A stretch of DNA of 64,000 nt. It comes from Lysobacter enzymogenes. Lineage in GTDB: Bacteria > Pseudomonadota > Gammaproteobacteria > Xanthomonadales > Xanthomonadaceae. A program made the translations under genes and the position numbers. The notes under the pieces are model-generated. The model was not told the DNA's origin. It was given only the letters and a program-made list of their open reading frames with translations, and ran no database searches. Positions 36,015-46,500 of the stretch are shown here, in pieces (the first letter of the stretch is position 1; each line of letters begins with the position of its first letter). The stretch is from the NCBI RefSeq assembly GCF_023617245.1, contig NZ_CP067396.1:1674001-1738000 (forward strand), in the 5' to 3' direction.

Positions 36015-37078
36015 TCAGGCGCTCAGCTGCAGCGCGCGGCCGCCGCGTCCGGCCAGGCCGGCGTACAGGTCGAGGTAGTCGTGGGCCATGGCCGCGGCGG
36101 AGAAGCGCCGTTCGAATACGCTGCGGATGCGCGCGCGGTCGTAGCCGACGACCGTGCGCACCGCCGCGGCCGCGGCCTCGACCGAATCCACCACCGTACC
36201 GGTGACGCCTTCGTCGATCACCTCCGGCACCGAACCGCAGTTCCAGCCGATCACCGGCGTGCCGCAGGCCATCGCCTCGATCATCACCAGACCGAACGGT
36301 TCGGGCCAGTCGATCGGGAACAACAGCGCGGCGGCCTGGCCGAGGAAGTCGGCCTTGTCGGCGTCGCCGATCTCGCCGACGAACTCGATTCCCGGCGCGT
36401 CCAGCAGCGGTGCGACGACGTCGCGGAAGTAGTCGCGGTCGGCGCGGTCGATCTTGGCCGCGATCTTGAGCGGCCAGCCGGCCAGGCGCGCGATCTCGAT
36501 CGCGCGGTCCACGCGCTTTTCCGGCGAGATGCGGCCGAGGAAGGCCAGATACCCGCCGGCCGGTCGCGGCGCGAACGCGAACAATTGCGGCGGCAGCCCG
36601 TGATAGACCGTGCCCAGCCAACGCGCCTGGCGCAGCGGCCGGCGCTGGTGATTGGAGATCGACACCAGCGGATAGCGCGGCCAGCGTTTGTACGCAGGCG
36701 CCATGTCCTTGTGGTCCAGGCGCCCGTGCAGGGTGGTCAGGGTGCGGTCGGCGCAGTCTTCGAAGAACGGGAAGTGCAGCAGGTCGACATGGAAGTGCAG
36801 CACGTCGAACTCGGCGGCGCGGCGGCGCACTTCGTGCATCTGGCTCAAGTGCGCGGCGAGGTTGGCGGTGTTGGACGCGAACGCGCCGGTGTCCAGCCGG
36901 ATCGCGCAGTCGCGCACCGGCGCCAGTTCGGCGCGGGTGTCGGCGTCGGCGGAGGCGAACAGGGTCACCTCGTGGCCGGCCTCGACCAGCGCATCGCACA
37001 GGTGCGCGACCACGCGCTCGGTACCGCCGTACAAGCGCGGCGGGACCGCTTCGTAGAGCGGGGAAATCTGCGCGATCT

Positions 37079-37082
<4 letters not shown>
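36015..37082 (-). CDS. Family 4 glycosyltransferase
   Basis: This 355-residue GT-B enzyme starts MKIAQISPLYEAVPPRLYGG, the usual N-terminal Rossmann strand and glycine-rich loop, and GGTERVVAHL follows. The C-terminal half has FLGRISPEKRVDRAIEIA and the EPFGLVMIEAMACGTPVI segment, whose E-x7-E pair binds the nucleotide-sugar donor. Its ATG overlaps the otsA stop by 4 nt (ATGA), so it is coupled to trehalose-phosphate synthase, and the debranching-type hydrolase follows after 16 nt. Together they suggest synthesis of a glycosylated solute or alpha-glucan. Donor and acceptor cannot be read from sequence. Confidence 0.9.
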
Positions 37083-38599
<1,517 letters not shown>

Positions 38600-38600
38600 G

Positions 38601-39356
38601 TCAGCCGGCCTCCGCGGCCACGCCAAGCCAGTCGCGCACCTGCGCCGGATCGGCGAGGCGGTGGCGCGCGCCGGTGTCGGCGCGTTCGCCGACCAGCACG
38701 CTGATGCCGCCGTGCGCGTTGACCATGGCGAAGCCGGGCTCGTCGGCGAGATCGTCGCCGGCGAACACCGGGATGCGGCCGCGGAACGGCGCAAGCCCCA
38801 GCAGTTCGGCGATCGCGCGGCCCTTGTCCATGCCGTCGGGACGGATCTCGATGCCGTGCGCGCCGCGGTGCTGGCGATAGCCGGGCAGGCGGGTCAGCGC
38901 GGCATCGGCGAACTCGCTCATCGCCATGGCCGCCTGCGGCGCGGCGCGCCAATGCAGGTTCAGGCAGGGGCCGTGCGCTTCGATGCAGGCGCCGGGATAG
39001 TCGAGGGCGAAGCGCGCGGCTTCGCCAGCCAGCGCCAGCATCGATTCCGGCGGCGCCGGCGCGCGCAGCGGCGCATGCGCGCTGCGCCGCTCGAGCCCGT
39101 GCATGCCGCTCAGGCACAGGTCGGCGCAGTCCGGGAACAAGGCCTGCAGCGATTGCAGCGAGCGGCCGCTGACCAGGGCCAGGGCGCCGTCGAGTTCCGC
39201 GGCCAAGCGGAGCAATCGCTGCGGCAACTGCGCCGGGACGCGGGCGAGATGGGGAGCGGGCGCGTGTTCGAGCAGACAACCGTCGACGTCGAGGAACAAA
39301 GCCCAGTCGGGCGCAGGCGCCGGCGGCGCGGTGCGCAGAGTGCGTATCGAAGCCAT
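38601..39356 (-). CDS. otsB: Trehalose-6-phosphate phosphatase
   Basis: The 251-residue HAD-superfamily enzyme dephosphorylates trehalose-6-phosphate. It has FLDVDGCLLEH (about 20-30, the catalytic Asp pair), VSGRSLQSL as the second motif, and FAGDDLADEPGFAMVNAHGG as the metal-binding motif near the C-terminus. AGGAT stands about 7 nt before the ATG. It is the first gene of the minus-strand operon and is divergent from the VOC gene. The 303-nt region between them (39357-39659) carries a sigma-54-type promoter for the VOC side. Confidence 0.94.
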   Translation of the reverse strand: MASIRTLRTAPPAPAPDWALFLDVDGCLLEHAPAPHLARVPAQLPQRLLRLAAELDGALALVSGRSLQSLQALFPDCADLCLSGMHGLERRSAHAPLRAPAPPESMLALAGEAARFALDYPGACIEAHGPCLNLHWRAAPQAAMAMSEFADAALTRLPGYRQHRGAHGIEIRPDGMDKGRAIAELLGLAPFRGRIPVFAGDDLADEPGFAMVNAHGGISVLVGERADTGARHRLADPAQVRDWLGVAAEAG

Positions 39357-39483
39357 GAATTCATCCTAACCCCGCGGATGTAATGGATCGGTTCAAGGAT
39401 TCGCCCGAAAACGCACGGAAAACCGCGGAAATCCGCGCGAAAACGACGGTGTCGGCAGTGTCTGCGCGAAGCTTTTTCCGCAG

Positions 39484-39500
39484 CGCGAAATTGTTTCGCG
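39484..39500. promoter_or_regulatory. Perfect inverted repeat, candidate activator binding site
   Basis: CGCGAAA-TTG-TTTCGCG is a perfect 7-3-7 dyad about 75 bp upstream of the sigma-54-type promoter. That is a usual distance for an enhancer-binding-protein site. The regulator is unknown, and the site could also serve the divergent otsB. Confidence 0.45.
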
Positions 39501-39567
39501 GCCGCGGCCTGGCCCGTCGCCGCGCGCCGATTGCTGCGCGCGGCGACGGCGCGGACGCTCGGCGAGG

Positions 39568-39582
39568 TGGCACACCGTTTGC
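39568..39582 (+). promoter_or_regulatory. Sigma-54-type promoter for the VOC/UdgX pair
   Basis: TGGCAC-N5-TTGC matches the -24/-12 consensus (TGGCACG-N4-TTGC) except for one base. It lies about 80 nt before the VOC start codon. Confidence 0.7.
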
Positions 39583-39659
39583 GTCGCTCTTTCGTCGGGA
39601 TGCTTCGTTCGCGCATCCGCGCGCACCGATACGCCTTCATTCGAGACGGAGGAAACCTC

Positions 39660-40040
39660 ATGCACAGGAGCCGACTGGCGCAACTGGTGATCGATTGCGA
39701 GACCACCGATCCCGATTGGGCCGCGCAATTCTGGGCGCAGGCGCTGGGTTGCCGGATCCAGGCGATCGGCGACGCGGCCGACGAGATGTACCGCCGCCTG
39801 CTGGTGCACGCCAACCAGCCCTGCCTGTTGGTGCAGGCGGTGCCGCACGCCAGCCGCGTGCACCTGGACATCGAGACCGACGATGTCGAGGCCGAAGTGG
39901 TGCGGCTGGAACGACTCGGCGCGGCGCGCATCGCCCAGGTCAAGCGCTGGTGGGTGATGGCCGCGCCGACCGGGCAGCGCTTCTGCGTGTTGCCGCCGCA
40001 ACGGCAGGATTTTCCGGCGCACAGCAACGTGTGGCGTTGA
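39660..40040 (+). CDS. VOC-superfamily (glyoxalase-like) protein
   Basis: The start at 39660 (MHRSRLAQLVIDCE) is chosen because GGAGGAA lies just upstream; upstream in-frame ATGs lack a ribosome binding site. The 126-residue protein is one VOC fold: LAQLVIDCETTDPDWAAQFWAQALGC begins the first beta-alpha-beta-beta unit, and VHLDIETDDVEAEVVRLERLGA the second. It has the fold of metal-dependent dioxygenases, glyoxalases and antibiotic-binding proteins, but activity cannot be told from sequence. It is 2 nt upstream of the UdgX gene and driven by a sigma-54-type promoter. Confidence 0.85.
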   Translation: MHRSRLAQLVIDCETTDPDWAAQFWAQALGCRIQAIGDAADEMYRRLLVHANQPCLLVQAVPHASRVHLDIETDDVEAEVVRLERLGAARIAQVKRWWVMAAPTGQRFCVLPPQRQDFPAHSNVWR

Positions 40041-40042
40041 GC

Positions 40043-40702
40043 ATGGCGGCCGCGGCGCCACGCCGGACGGCGGCGCCGCCGTTCGCCAAGCCGATCAAGG
40101 CGCCGGTGCCGCGCGCCAGCCTGCGCGCGTTGCGCGCGCAGGCGGCGCAATGCCGCGCCTGTCCGCTGTGGCGCGAGGCCACCGCCACCGTATTCGGCGA
40201 AGGGCCGGCGCGGGCGCGGGCGATGCTGATCGGCGAGCAGCCGGGCGACGAAGAAGACCGCAGCGGGCGGCCCTTCGTCGGCCCCGCCGGACGCCTGCTC
40301 GACCGCGCCCTGGCCGATGCCGGACTGGACCGCAAGACGCTTTATCTCACCAACGCGGTCAAGCATTTCAAGTTCCAACGCCGCGGCAAGCGCCGCATGC
40401 ACGATCGCGCCAACGCGCACGAACGGGAGGCTTGCCGGATCTGGCTGGCGGCGGAGTGGCTGCGGCTGAAACCGCGCTGGGCGCTGGCGCTGGGGGCGAT
40501 GGCGGCGCAGACCTTGTTCGGCGCCGCGTTCCGGCTCAGCCGCCAGCGCGGGCGCTGGATCGCGCTGGACGCGCGCACGCGGGCGATGGCGAGCTGGCAT
40601 CCGTCCGCGATCCTGCGCTCGCCGTCGTCCGTCCGCGAGCGGCGTTACTGCGAACTGGTCGTGGATTTGCGCCGCCTGGCGCAGGCCTTGGACGAGGACT
40701 GA
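40043..40702 (+). CDS. udgX: UdgX-type uracil-DNA glycosylase
   Basis: The 219-residue protein has the uracil-DNA glycosylase fold. GEQPGDEEDRSGRPFVGPAG (residues about 60-80) carries the Asp/Glu catalytic loop, YLTNAVKHFKF follows, and GKRRMHDRAN is the UdgX-specific loop. In characterised UdgX a His in a KRRIH loop forms a covalent bond to DNA at uracil sites; the His is present here and the Ile is Met. The late SWHPSA is the usual second motif. Two Cys residues in QCRACPLW near residue 36 are those that, with others, bind a 4Fe-4S cluster in family 4-type enzymes. Its start is 2 nt after the VOC stop, so the two are co-transcribed. Confidence 0.9.
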   Translation: MAAAAPRRTAAPPFAKPIKAPVPRASLRALRAQAAQCRACPLWREATATVFGEGPARARAMLIGEQPGDEEDRSGRPFVGPAGRLLDRALADAGLDRKTLYLTNAVKHFKFQRRGKRRMHDRANAHEREACRIWLAAEWLRLKPRWALALGAMAAQTLFGAAFRLSRQRGRWIALDARTRAMASWHPSAILRSPSSVRERRYCELVVDLRRLAQALDED

Positions 40703-40836
40703 TCGCAGCGGTTCGCAAGCGCCTGTGCGCGGCGGGCGATGCGGCAACCGATGGCGCGGCCGCGAACAATCTGCACGGATGCGCAACAGTTCCCGCGCGC
40801 CGGCGTCGTCGTCGCCCGGACGACGGCGGCCTGGAT

Positions 40837-40851
40837 TGGCACGCGACTTGC
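40837..40851 (+). promoter_or_regulatory. Sigma-54 promoter for the SDR/BON pair
   Basis: TGGCACG-CGAC-TTGC is a full match to the -24/-12 consensus. It stands about 101 nt before the SDR start codon. A weaker dyad-like GCGCAACAGTTCC lies near 40787. Confidence 0.8.
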
Positions 40852-40951
40852 GGTAGCTCCTATTACAGGCCTTGGACGCGCATGCGCATCGCGACGATCG
40901 CCGGAGGCGAATCGGAGACAACCACGGCCGCTCATCACAGCGAGGTTCCAC

Positions 40952-41815
40952 ATGAACGAGCAGGCTTCCCGCACGCCGCCGCCGCAGGCCCAGGACCAAC
41001 AGCCCGGGCAGCAATCGCAGATGGTTCCGCCGCCGCTGAGCATCCGCGAAAGCTATCGCGGCAGCGGCCGCCTGCGCGGCAAGGTCGCCTTGATCAGCGG
41101 CGGCGACAGCGGCATCGGCCGCGCGGTTGCGCAGCATTTCGCCCGCGAGGGCGCCAAGGTCGCCATCGCTTACCTGAACGAGGACGAGGACGCCGAGCGC
41201 ACCCGCGAACTGGTGATCGCCGAAGACAGCGATTGCATGCTGATCCGCGGCGATCTCGGCGACCCGGCGCGCTGCCGCGAGGCGGTCGCCAAGACCGTCG
41301 GCGCGTTCGGCCGGCTCGATATCCTGGTCAACAACGCCGGCGAACAGCACGAAGTGGACGAGCCCGAGCAGCTCACGCCCGAGCAGGTCGAACGCACCTT
41401 CCGCACCAACATCTTCGCCTTCATCCACCTCGCCACCGCCGCGCTGGAGCACTTGCCCAAGGGCGGCAGCATCATCAACACCGGCTCGGTGACCGGCGTG
41501 CGCGGGCACGAGAAGCTGATCGATTACGCCGCGACCAAGGGCGCGATCCACGCCTTCACCTTCTCGCTGGCGCAGGCGGTCGCCGACCGCGGCATACGGG
41601 TCAACGCAGTCGCGCCCGGGCCGATCTGGACGCCGCTGATACCGGCCAGTTTCTCGCCCGACGAAGTGGCGCAGTTCGGCAAGTCCACGTTGATGAAGCG
41701 CCCCGGCCAGCCGGCCGAAGTGGCGCCGGCCTACGTGTACCTGGCCAGCGAGGAGGCGTCGTTCGTGACCGGACAGACCATCCACATCAACGGCGGAGGA
41801 CACATCAGTGCGTAA
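40952..41815 (+). CDS. Short-chain dehydrogenase/reductase (YghA-like)
   Basis: The 287-residue NAD(P)-dependent oxidoreductase starts at the ATG with GAGG 8 nt upstream. A Gln/Pro-rich leader (about 1-45) is followed by the Rossmann fold: ISGGDSGIGRAVAQHF (the TGxxxGxG motif), ILVNNAG (the NNAG motif), and the catalytic pair in DYAATKGAIHAF (YxxxK). SPDEVAQFGKSTLMKRPGQPAEVAPA and the end GQTIHINGGGHISA are typical of YghA/YgfF-like stress SDRs. The substrate is unknown. Its stop overlaps the BON gene, and its promoter is a full sigma-54 match. Confidence 0.92.
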   Translation: MNEQASRTPPPQAQDQQPGQQSQMVPPPLSIRESYRGSGRLRGKVALISGGDSGIGRAVAQHFAREGAKVAIAYLNEDEDAERTRELVIAEDSDCMLIRGDLGDPARCREAVAKTVGAFGRLDILVNNAGEQHEVDEPEQLTPEQVERTFRTNIFAFIHLATAALEHLPKGGSIINTGSVTGVRGHEKLIDYAATKGAIHAFTFSLAQAVADRGIRVNAVAPGPIWTPLIPASFSPDEVAQFGKSTLMKRPGQPAEVAPAYVYLASEEASFVTGQTIHINGGGHISA

Positions 41816-43259
41816 GCGCAAGCAAGCCCGCGACGATGGCCGTAGCGACCAAGTCGCCGGCACCGCGGAATTCAAGGCCGTCGCGCACGAGGCGCTGCGG
41901 CTGGGGGCGCGCGCGCTCGACAAGGGCCGCGCCTGGTTGAACCACATCGGATCCGACGACCTCGGGAGCGAAGACATGACTCAGCGACAAGATTCGAACG
42001 GCCGCGACAGCGAATCCCGGCGCCGCCCCGGCGGCGAAGACGAGCAATACCGCCGCCGCGCGCCGCGCAGCGAGGAAGGCGAGTCGTGGATGCACGACAA
42101 GGAACGTCAGGCTGCGCGCACCGGTTACGCCGACTACGCCTACGATCCCGCGCGCGGCCGCGGCCGCGAGTACGGCCACGCCAGCGCCGACGACCACGGG
42201 CGCGGCGGCGAATATGCGCGCGAATACGGCGCCGATGCCGGCGAATCGGACGCGCGTTCCGGTTCGCGCATGCCGCGCGACTACGACCGCAGCTGGCGCG
42301 AAGACGGCGCGCCGCGCGAGCGCGGCCAGCGCGCGGCGTACGCGCGCGAGCCCGGCGAGCGCGGGCTTTACGGCGCCCATGGTCCGGGCGTACGGCCGGC
42401 CGATCCGCGCGGCGGTGCGCATTACGACAGCGGCTGGCGCGCGCGCGGCTTCGACGAGCGCTCGCAGTCGGTGGGCTGGGAGGACGATCGCGGCGATGCG
42501 CCCGGCGGCTCGTCTCCGCGCCAGGGCGATCCGCGCCACGGCTACTACGTCTACGGCGGCGAGCACGAGCGTCGGCACGACTACGACGAATTCGATCCGC
42601 GCCGCGGCCGCCACGACGACTACCGGCCCGGCCGCCGGCGCATGGGCGAGGGCTACGGCGAGTCGTCCGGCTACGCCGGCGGCGAGTTCGCCGGTTCGGG
42701 CTACGGAGCCGGCTTCGAGCCGAACCGCGAGTGGTCGCGCGAACGCGCCTTCGATGCGCAGTCGGCGTATCGGGAGCAGGGCATGCCCAGCCACCGCGGA
42801 CGCGGCCCGCGCAACTACGCGCGGCCGGACCCGCGCATCGAGGAGGAGCTCAACGAGCGCCTGACCGAAGACGCGCTGGTCGACGCCAGCGACATCGAGG
42901 TCAGCTGCAGCCAGGGCAAGGTGGTGCTGAGCGGCGAAGTCGACGATCGCTGGATGAAGCACCGCGCCGAGGACATCGCCGACGCTTGCGGCGGGGTCAA
43001 GGACGTGGACAACCGCCTGCGCGTGCGCGGCCGCGAAAGCGCGACGCTCGCGGCGGATCCGCACCGCAGCGGGCGCGGCGAAAACGCCGGCCGTTTCGGC
43101 CCGACGCCGGCGGCCAAGATGCCGGCGGGTCCGGCGTCCGCGGCCCAGGGCGGTGGCGGCGCCGCCGGCGGCAACGCCGGTGCGGGAAGCAATCCGAGCA
43201 CCGGCGCCGGCACCAGCGGCGCTGCGCCGGCCGGTGGCGGTTCTATGCCGCAGCACTGA
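41808..43259 (+). CDS. BON-domain protein with long low-complexity N-terminus
   Basis: Translation can begin at the GTG at 41808 that overlaps the SDR stop, or at the ATG at 41976, which has GGGAG 7-8 nt upstream. From the GTG the first 56 residues form a basic helix (KAVAHEALRLGARALDKG) that does not look random. The middle (to about 330) is rich in Arg, Asp, Gly and Tyr and contains SWMHDKERQAARTGYADYAYD. A BON domain lies at about 345-420 (DPRIEEELNERL, VVLSGEVDDRWMKHRAEDIA, VDNRLRV). The C-terminus is Gly/Ala/Pro-rich. BON domains bind membranes or other surfaces and are common in osmotic- and general-stress proteins. There is no signal peptide. Confidence 0.85.
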   Translation: MRKRKQARDDGRSDQVAGTAEFKAVAHEALRLGARALDKGRAWLNHIGSDDLGSEDMTQRQDSNGRDSESRRRPGGEDEQYRRRAPRSEEGESWMHDKERQAARTGYADYAYDPARGRGREYGHASADDHGRGGEYAREYGADAGESDARSGSRMPRDYDRSWREDGAPRERGQRAAYAREPGERGLYGAHGPGVRPADPRGGAHYDSGWRARGFDERSQSVGWEDDRGDAPGGSSPRQGDPRHGYYVYGGEHERRHDYDEFDPRRGRHDDYRPGRRRMGEGYGESSGYAGGEFAGSGYGAGFEPNREWSRERAFDAQSAYREQGMPSHRGRGPRNYARPDPRIEEELNERLTEDALVDASDIEVSCSQGKVVLSGEVDDRWMKHRAEDIADACGGVKDVDNRLRVRGRESATLAADPHRSGRGENAGRFGPTPAAKMPAGPASAAQGGGGAAGGNAGAGSNPSTGAGTSGAAPAGGGSMPQH

Positions 43260-43276
43260 TGCGGCGGCCGCACGAT

Positions 43277-43308
43277 CCGCGCCGCGGCCGCAACCGGCCG
43301 CGGCGCGG
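43277..43308. repeat. 14-bp perfect inverted repeat after the BON gene
   Basis: CCGCGCCGCGGCCG (43277-43290) pairs with CGGCCGCGGCGCGG (43295-43308) across a CAAC loop. It has the shape of a bidirectional terminator, without a T-run. Confidence 0.7.
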
Positions 43309-43323
43309 TGCCGTTCGCGGAGT

Positions 43324-43363
43324 GCAGTTGTTCGTGGGGCCGGCGGGGCGAGCGAACAACTGC
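43324..43363. repeat. 11-bp perfect inverted repeat between BON and kinase genes
   Basis: GCAGTTGTTCG (43324-43334) and CGAACAACTGC (43353-43363) flank an 18-nt G-rich spacer. It lies 16 nt after the preceding inverted repeat and is unlike it in sequence. It may be a protein binding site or a second transcript-end hairpin. Confidence 0.65.
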
Positions 43364-43558
43364 GCGCCACCGCTCCGGCCTGATGTCCGCGTCGGCATGG
43401 CGGCGGTCGCGTATCGAGTGATCGCGCCCATAGCCGCAGCTCGTTCGCGGCGGTGTGAAACTGTGGATTGATTGCGTCGCGCCGCCTTCGCGTCCTCTGC
43501 GCACCTGAAGAACGCCGCGCAAGCGACACAACGCGATGTCCCGCCCTGCCGCCCGCGC

Positions 43559-46500
43559 TCAGGACTTCGACGACGCCTGGCCCAGTCCGCGCTGCAGCGC
43601 CGCCTGGATGCGGTCGATCGACGCCGGTTTGATCAGGTGTTCGTCGAAACCGACCTCGCGGGTGCGTTCGCGGTCCTCGGCCTGTCCGTAGCCGCTGTAC
43701 GCGATCAGGTACGGCGTGCGCGGCGCCGCGCGCAATGCCCGCGCGACGTCGTAGCCGTTGAGCGGGCCCGGCAGTTCCAGGTCGCACAGCACCACCTCGG
43801 CCGGCTCCTCGCTCCATAGCGACAGCGCCTGTTCGCCGTCGCCGGCGACGCGCACCCGGTGGCCGTCCAGCGCCAGCAGGGTGGCCAGGGCATCGGCGGT
43901 GTCGGCTTCGTCGTCGACGATCAGCACCCGGCCGCGCCGCGCCGGCGCGGCCGCGGCGGGCGCGGGCGCGGAATCGGCGGAATCGGCGGAATCGGCGGCG
44001 GGCGCCGCAGCCAGCGGCAGGCGCACCTCGAAACACGAACCCGAGCCCGGCCCCTCGCTGCGCGCGGCGACCTGGCCGCCGTGGCGCTCGACCAGGGTCT
44101 TGACGATGCTCAGGCCGAGCCCGAGCCCGCGCGAGCGCCAGTCCGGCGTCTGCACGAACGGTTCGAACAGATTGCCGGCGATATCGCGGTCCAGGCCCAG
44201 GCCCTGGTCGCATACCTGCACGCCCAGGCCGGCGGCGCCGTCGGACAGCGGCGCGCGCTGCAGCGACGCGCCGATGCGCTGGCCCGGCTCGCTCGCCTTG
44301 ATCGCGTTGGAGACCAGATTGTCGAACACCTGGCGCAGGCGCGCGCGGTCGCCGTAAACGGGCGCGAGGTCGAGTCCCTCGATCGGGTCGAACACCACGC
44401 CGGCGGCGTCGGCGCGGGCCAGGTTGTCCTCGCGCACTTCTTCCAGCAGGGCGCGCAGATCCAGCGGCTCGCGGCGCAGTTCCATGCCGCCCTGGGTGAC
44501 CCGGGCGATATCGAGCAGGTCCTCGACCATGCGCTGCACATGGCGGTTCTGCCGCGCCAGCGTCGCCAGCGCGCGTTCGCGCTGCGGCGCGTCCAGGTCG
44601 GTGCGCTGCAGCAGTTCGCCGGCCGCGGCCACGCTCGAGAGCGGATTGCGCAGTTCGTGGCTGAGCACGGCGAGGAAGTGGCTGACGCGTTGGTTGGCCG
44701 CGGCCATCATCTCCAGCGCGCGCTTCTGGTCCTCGATGTCGGTGCTGGCGCCGTACCAGCAGCGCAAGCGGCCGTGCGGGTCCAGCAGCGGCTGCCCGCG
44801 CACGATGTGCCAGCGGTACTGGCCGTCGCCGGCGCGGCGGAAGCGCAGTTCGACGTTGAGCGGGCGGCCGTTGCGGATGGCTTCGTCCCAGCTACGCAGG
44901 CCGTCGGCGAGATCGTCGGGGTGGCAGATGTCGCGCCAGTCCTGGTCGCCGCCCAGGCCGGTGTATTCGTACCAGCGGCGGTTCTGGTAGCGGATCGAGC
45001 CGTCGGGCTCGGCGATCCAGACCATCTTGGGCAGGTTGTCCAGCAGCGCGTGCTGTTCGGCTTCGGCGTGGCGCAGCTGTTCTTCGAACAGACGCCGCTC
45101 GTGCACGTCGCGCAGGCCGCCGATCCATTCCAGCACCTTGCCGGCGTTGTCGGTCACCGGCACCGCGCGCAGGACCACGTGGCGCGCCTCGCCGTGCGCG
45201 CTGAGCACGCGGAACTCCAGGTCGAGCAGTTCCGGCTCGGCCGCGCGCAGATGCTCGTGCCAGGCCGAGCGCACGCGTTCGCGGTCGAGCGGATCGACCG
45301 CGCCGAGCCAGCCCTCGCCGCGCGCCTGCGCGCGCGCCTGGCCGGTCAGGTCCTCCCAGCCCGGCGCGTCGAGCAGGCGCCCGGCGGCGTCGGCGTACCA
45401 GACCATGCCGGCGCCGGCCACGGCCAGGCTGCGGAAACGGCGTTCGCTGGCCTCTACCCGGCGCGCCGCCTCGACCCGGGCGGTCACGTCCAGCGCGTGC
45501 ACCACCACGCCTTCGATCCCGTCGCCCTCGGGCCGGTGCGGCACGAACTGCACATCGAAGTGCCGCTGCGCGCCGCGCCGCGACAGCTCCACCGGGAAGC
45601 GCACGGCCTGGCCGGCGAACGCGCGTTCCAGCAACGGCAGGTACGGCGCCAGCTCCGGCGCCGGATGCGCATCGCGCAGCGGCAGGCCCTGCAGCCGGCG
45701 GTCGCCGAACCAGCGGCGGTAGGCGCGGTTGCACAGGCGGTAGCGCTGGCGCGCGTCGACGTAGGCGACCAGCGCCGGAATCCGGTCGATCAGCGCGCGC
45801 ATCAGCAGGCGCTGGGCGCGCAGCGCCGCGTCGCTGCGCTTGCGTTCGCCGATGTCCAGCGCGAGCAGGGCGATGTCGTGTTCGGACAGGGCCTCGCCGG
45901 CGAGCAGCATCCACGACGGCTCGCCGCCGCGTTCGGGCAGGGCCACTTCCACCGGTTCGAACGCGCCTTCGCTGCGCAGCCGCTGCAGCAGCTCCGCCGG
46001 GACGCCGAGTTGCTCCAGCGACTGCGTGCGCATCGGCGCGGACTCGTCGGCCGCCGGCGCGAGCATGCGCTCGAAGCCGGGGTTGGCCCACCAGCGCCCG
46101 CCCTGGACATCGGCGAAGCACACGCCCCACAGGTCGGTGTCGAACACCGCGCGCAGGCGCCGTTCGCTCATGCCTTCCTCGGCGCCGCGCGGTTCGCGCA
46201 AGAACACCGCGTGGCCGGAGAACGCGTCGCGCGGCCCCTGCAGCGGCACCGCCTCGGCCTGCAATGGTTTGTCGCCGGCGCCGCGCAATCGCAGCGGCCC
46301 GGCGCGGTCCGGCAAGGCTTGCGGCCAGCCGTCGAACACGTCGCCGGCCAGGCGCCCGCGCGCATGTTCGGGGGCGACGTCGAGCAGCCGCCCCGCGGCA
46401 GGGTTGAGATAGAGCACGCGCGCGTCGCGGCCGATCAGCGCGACGCCGTCGCCGACCCCGGCCAGCACCGCCGACCACTGTTCCTGCTGCAGGCGCAGGC

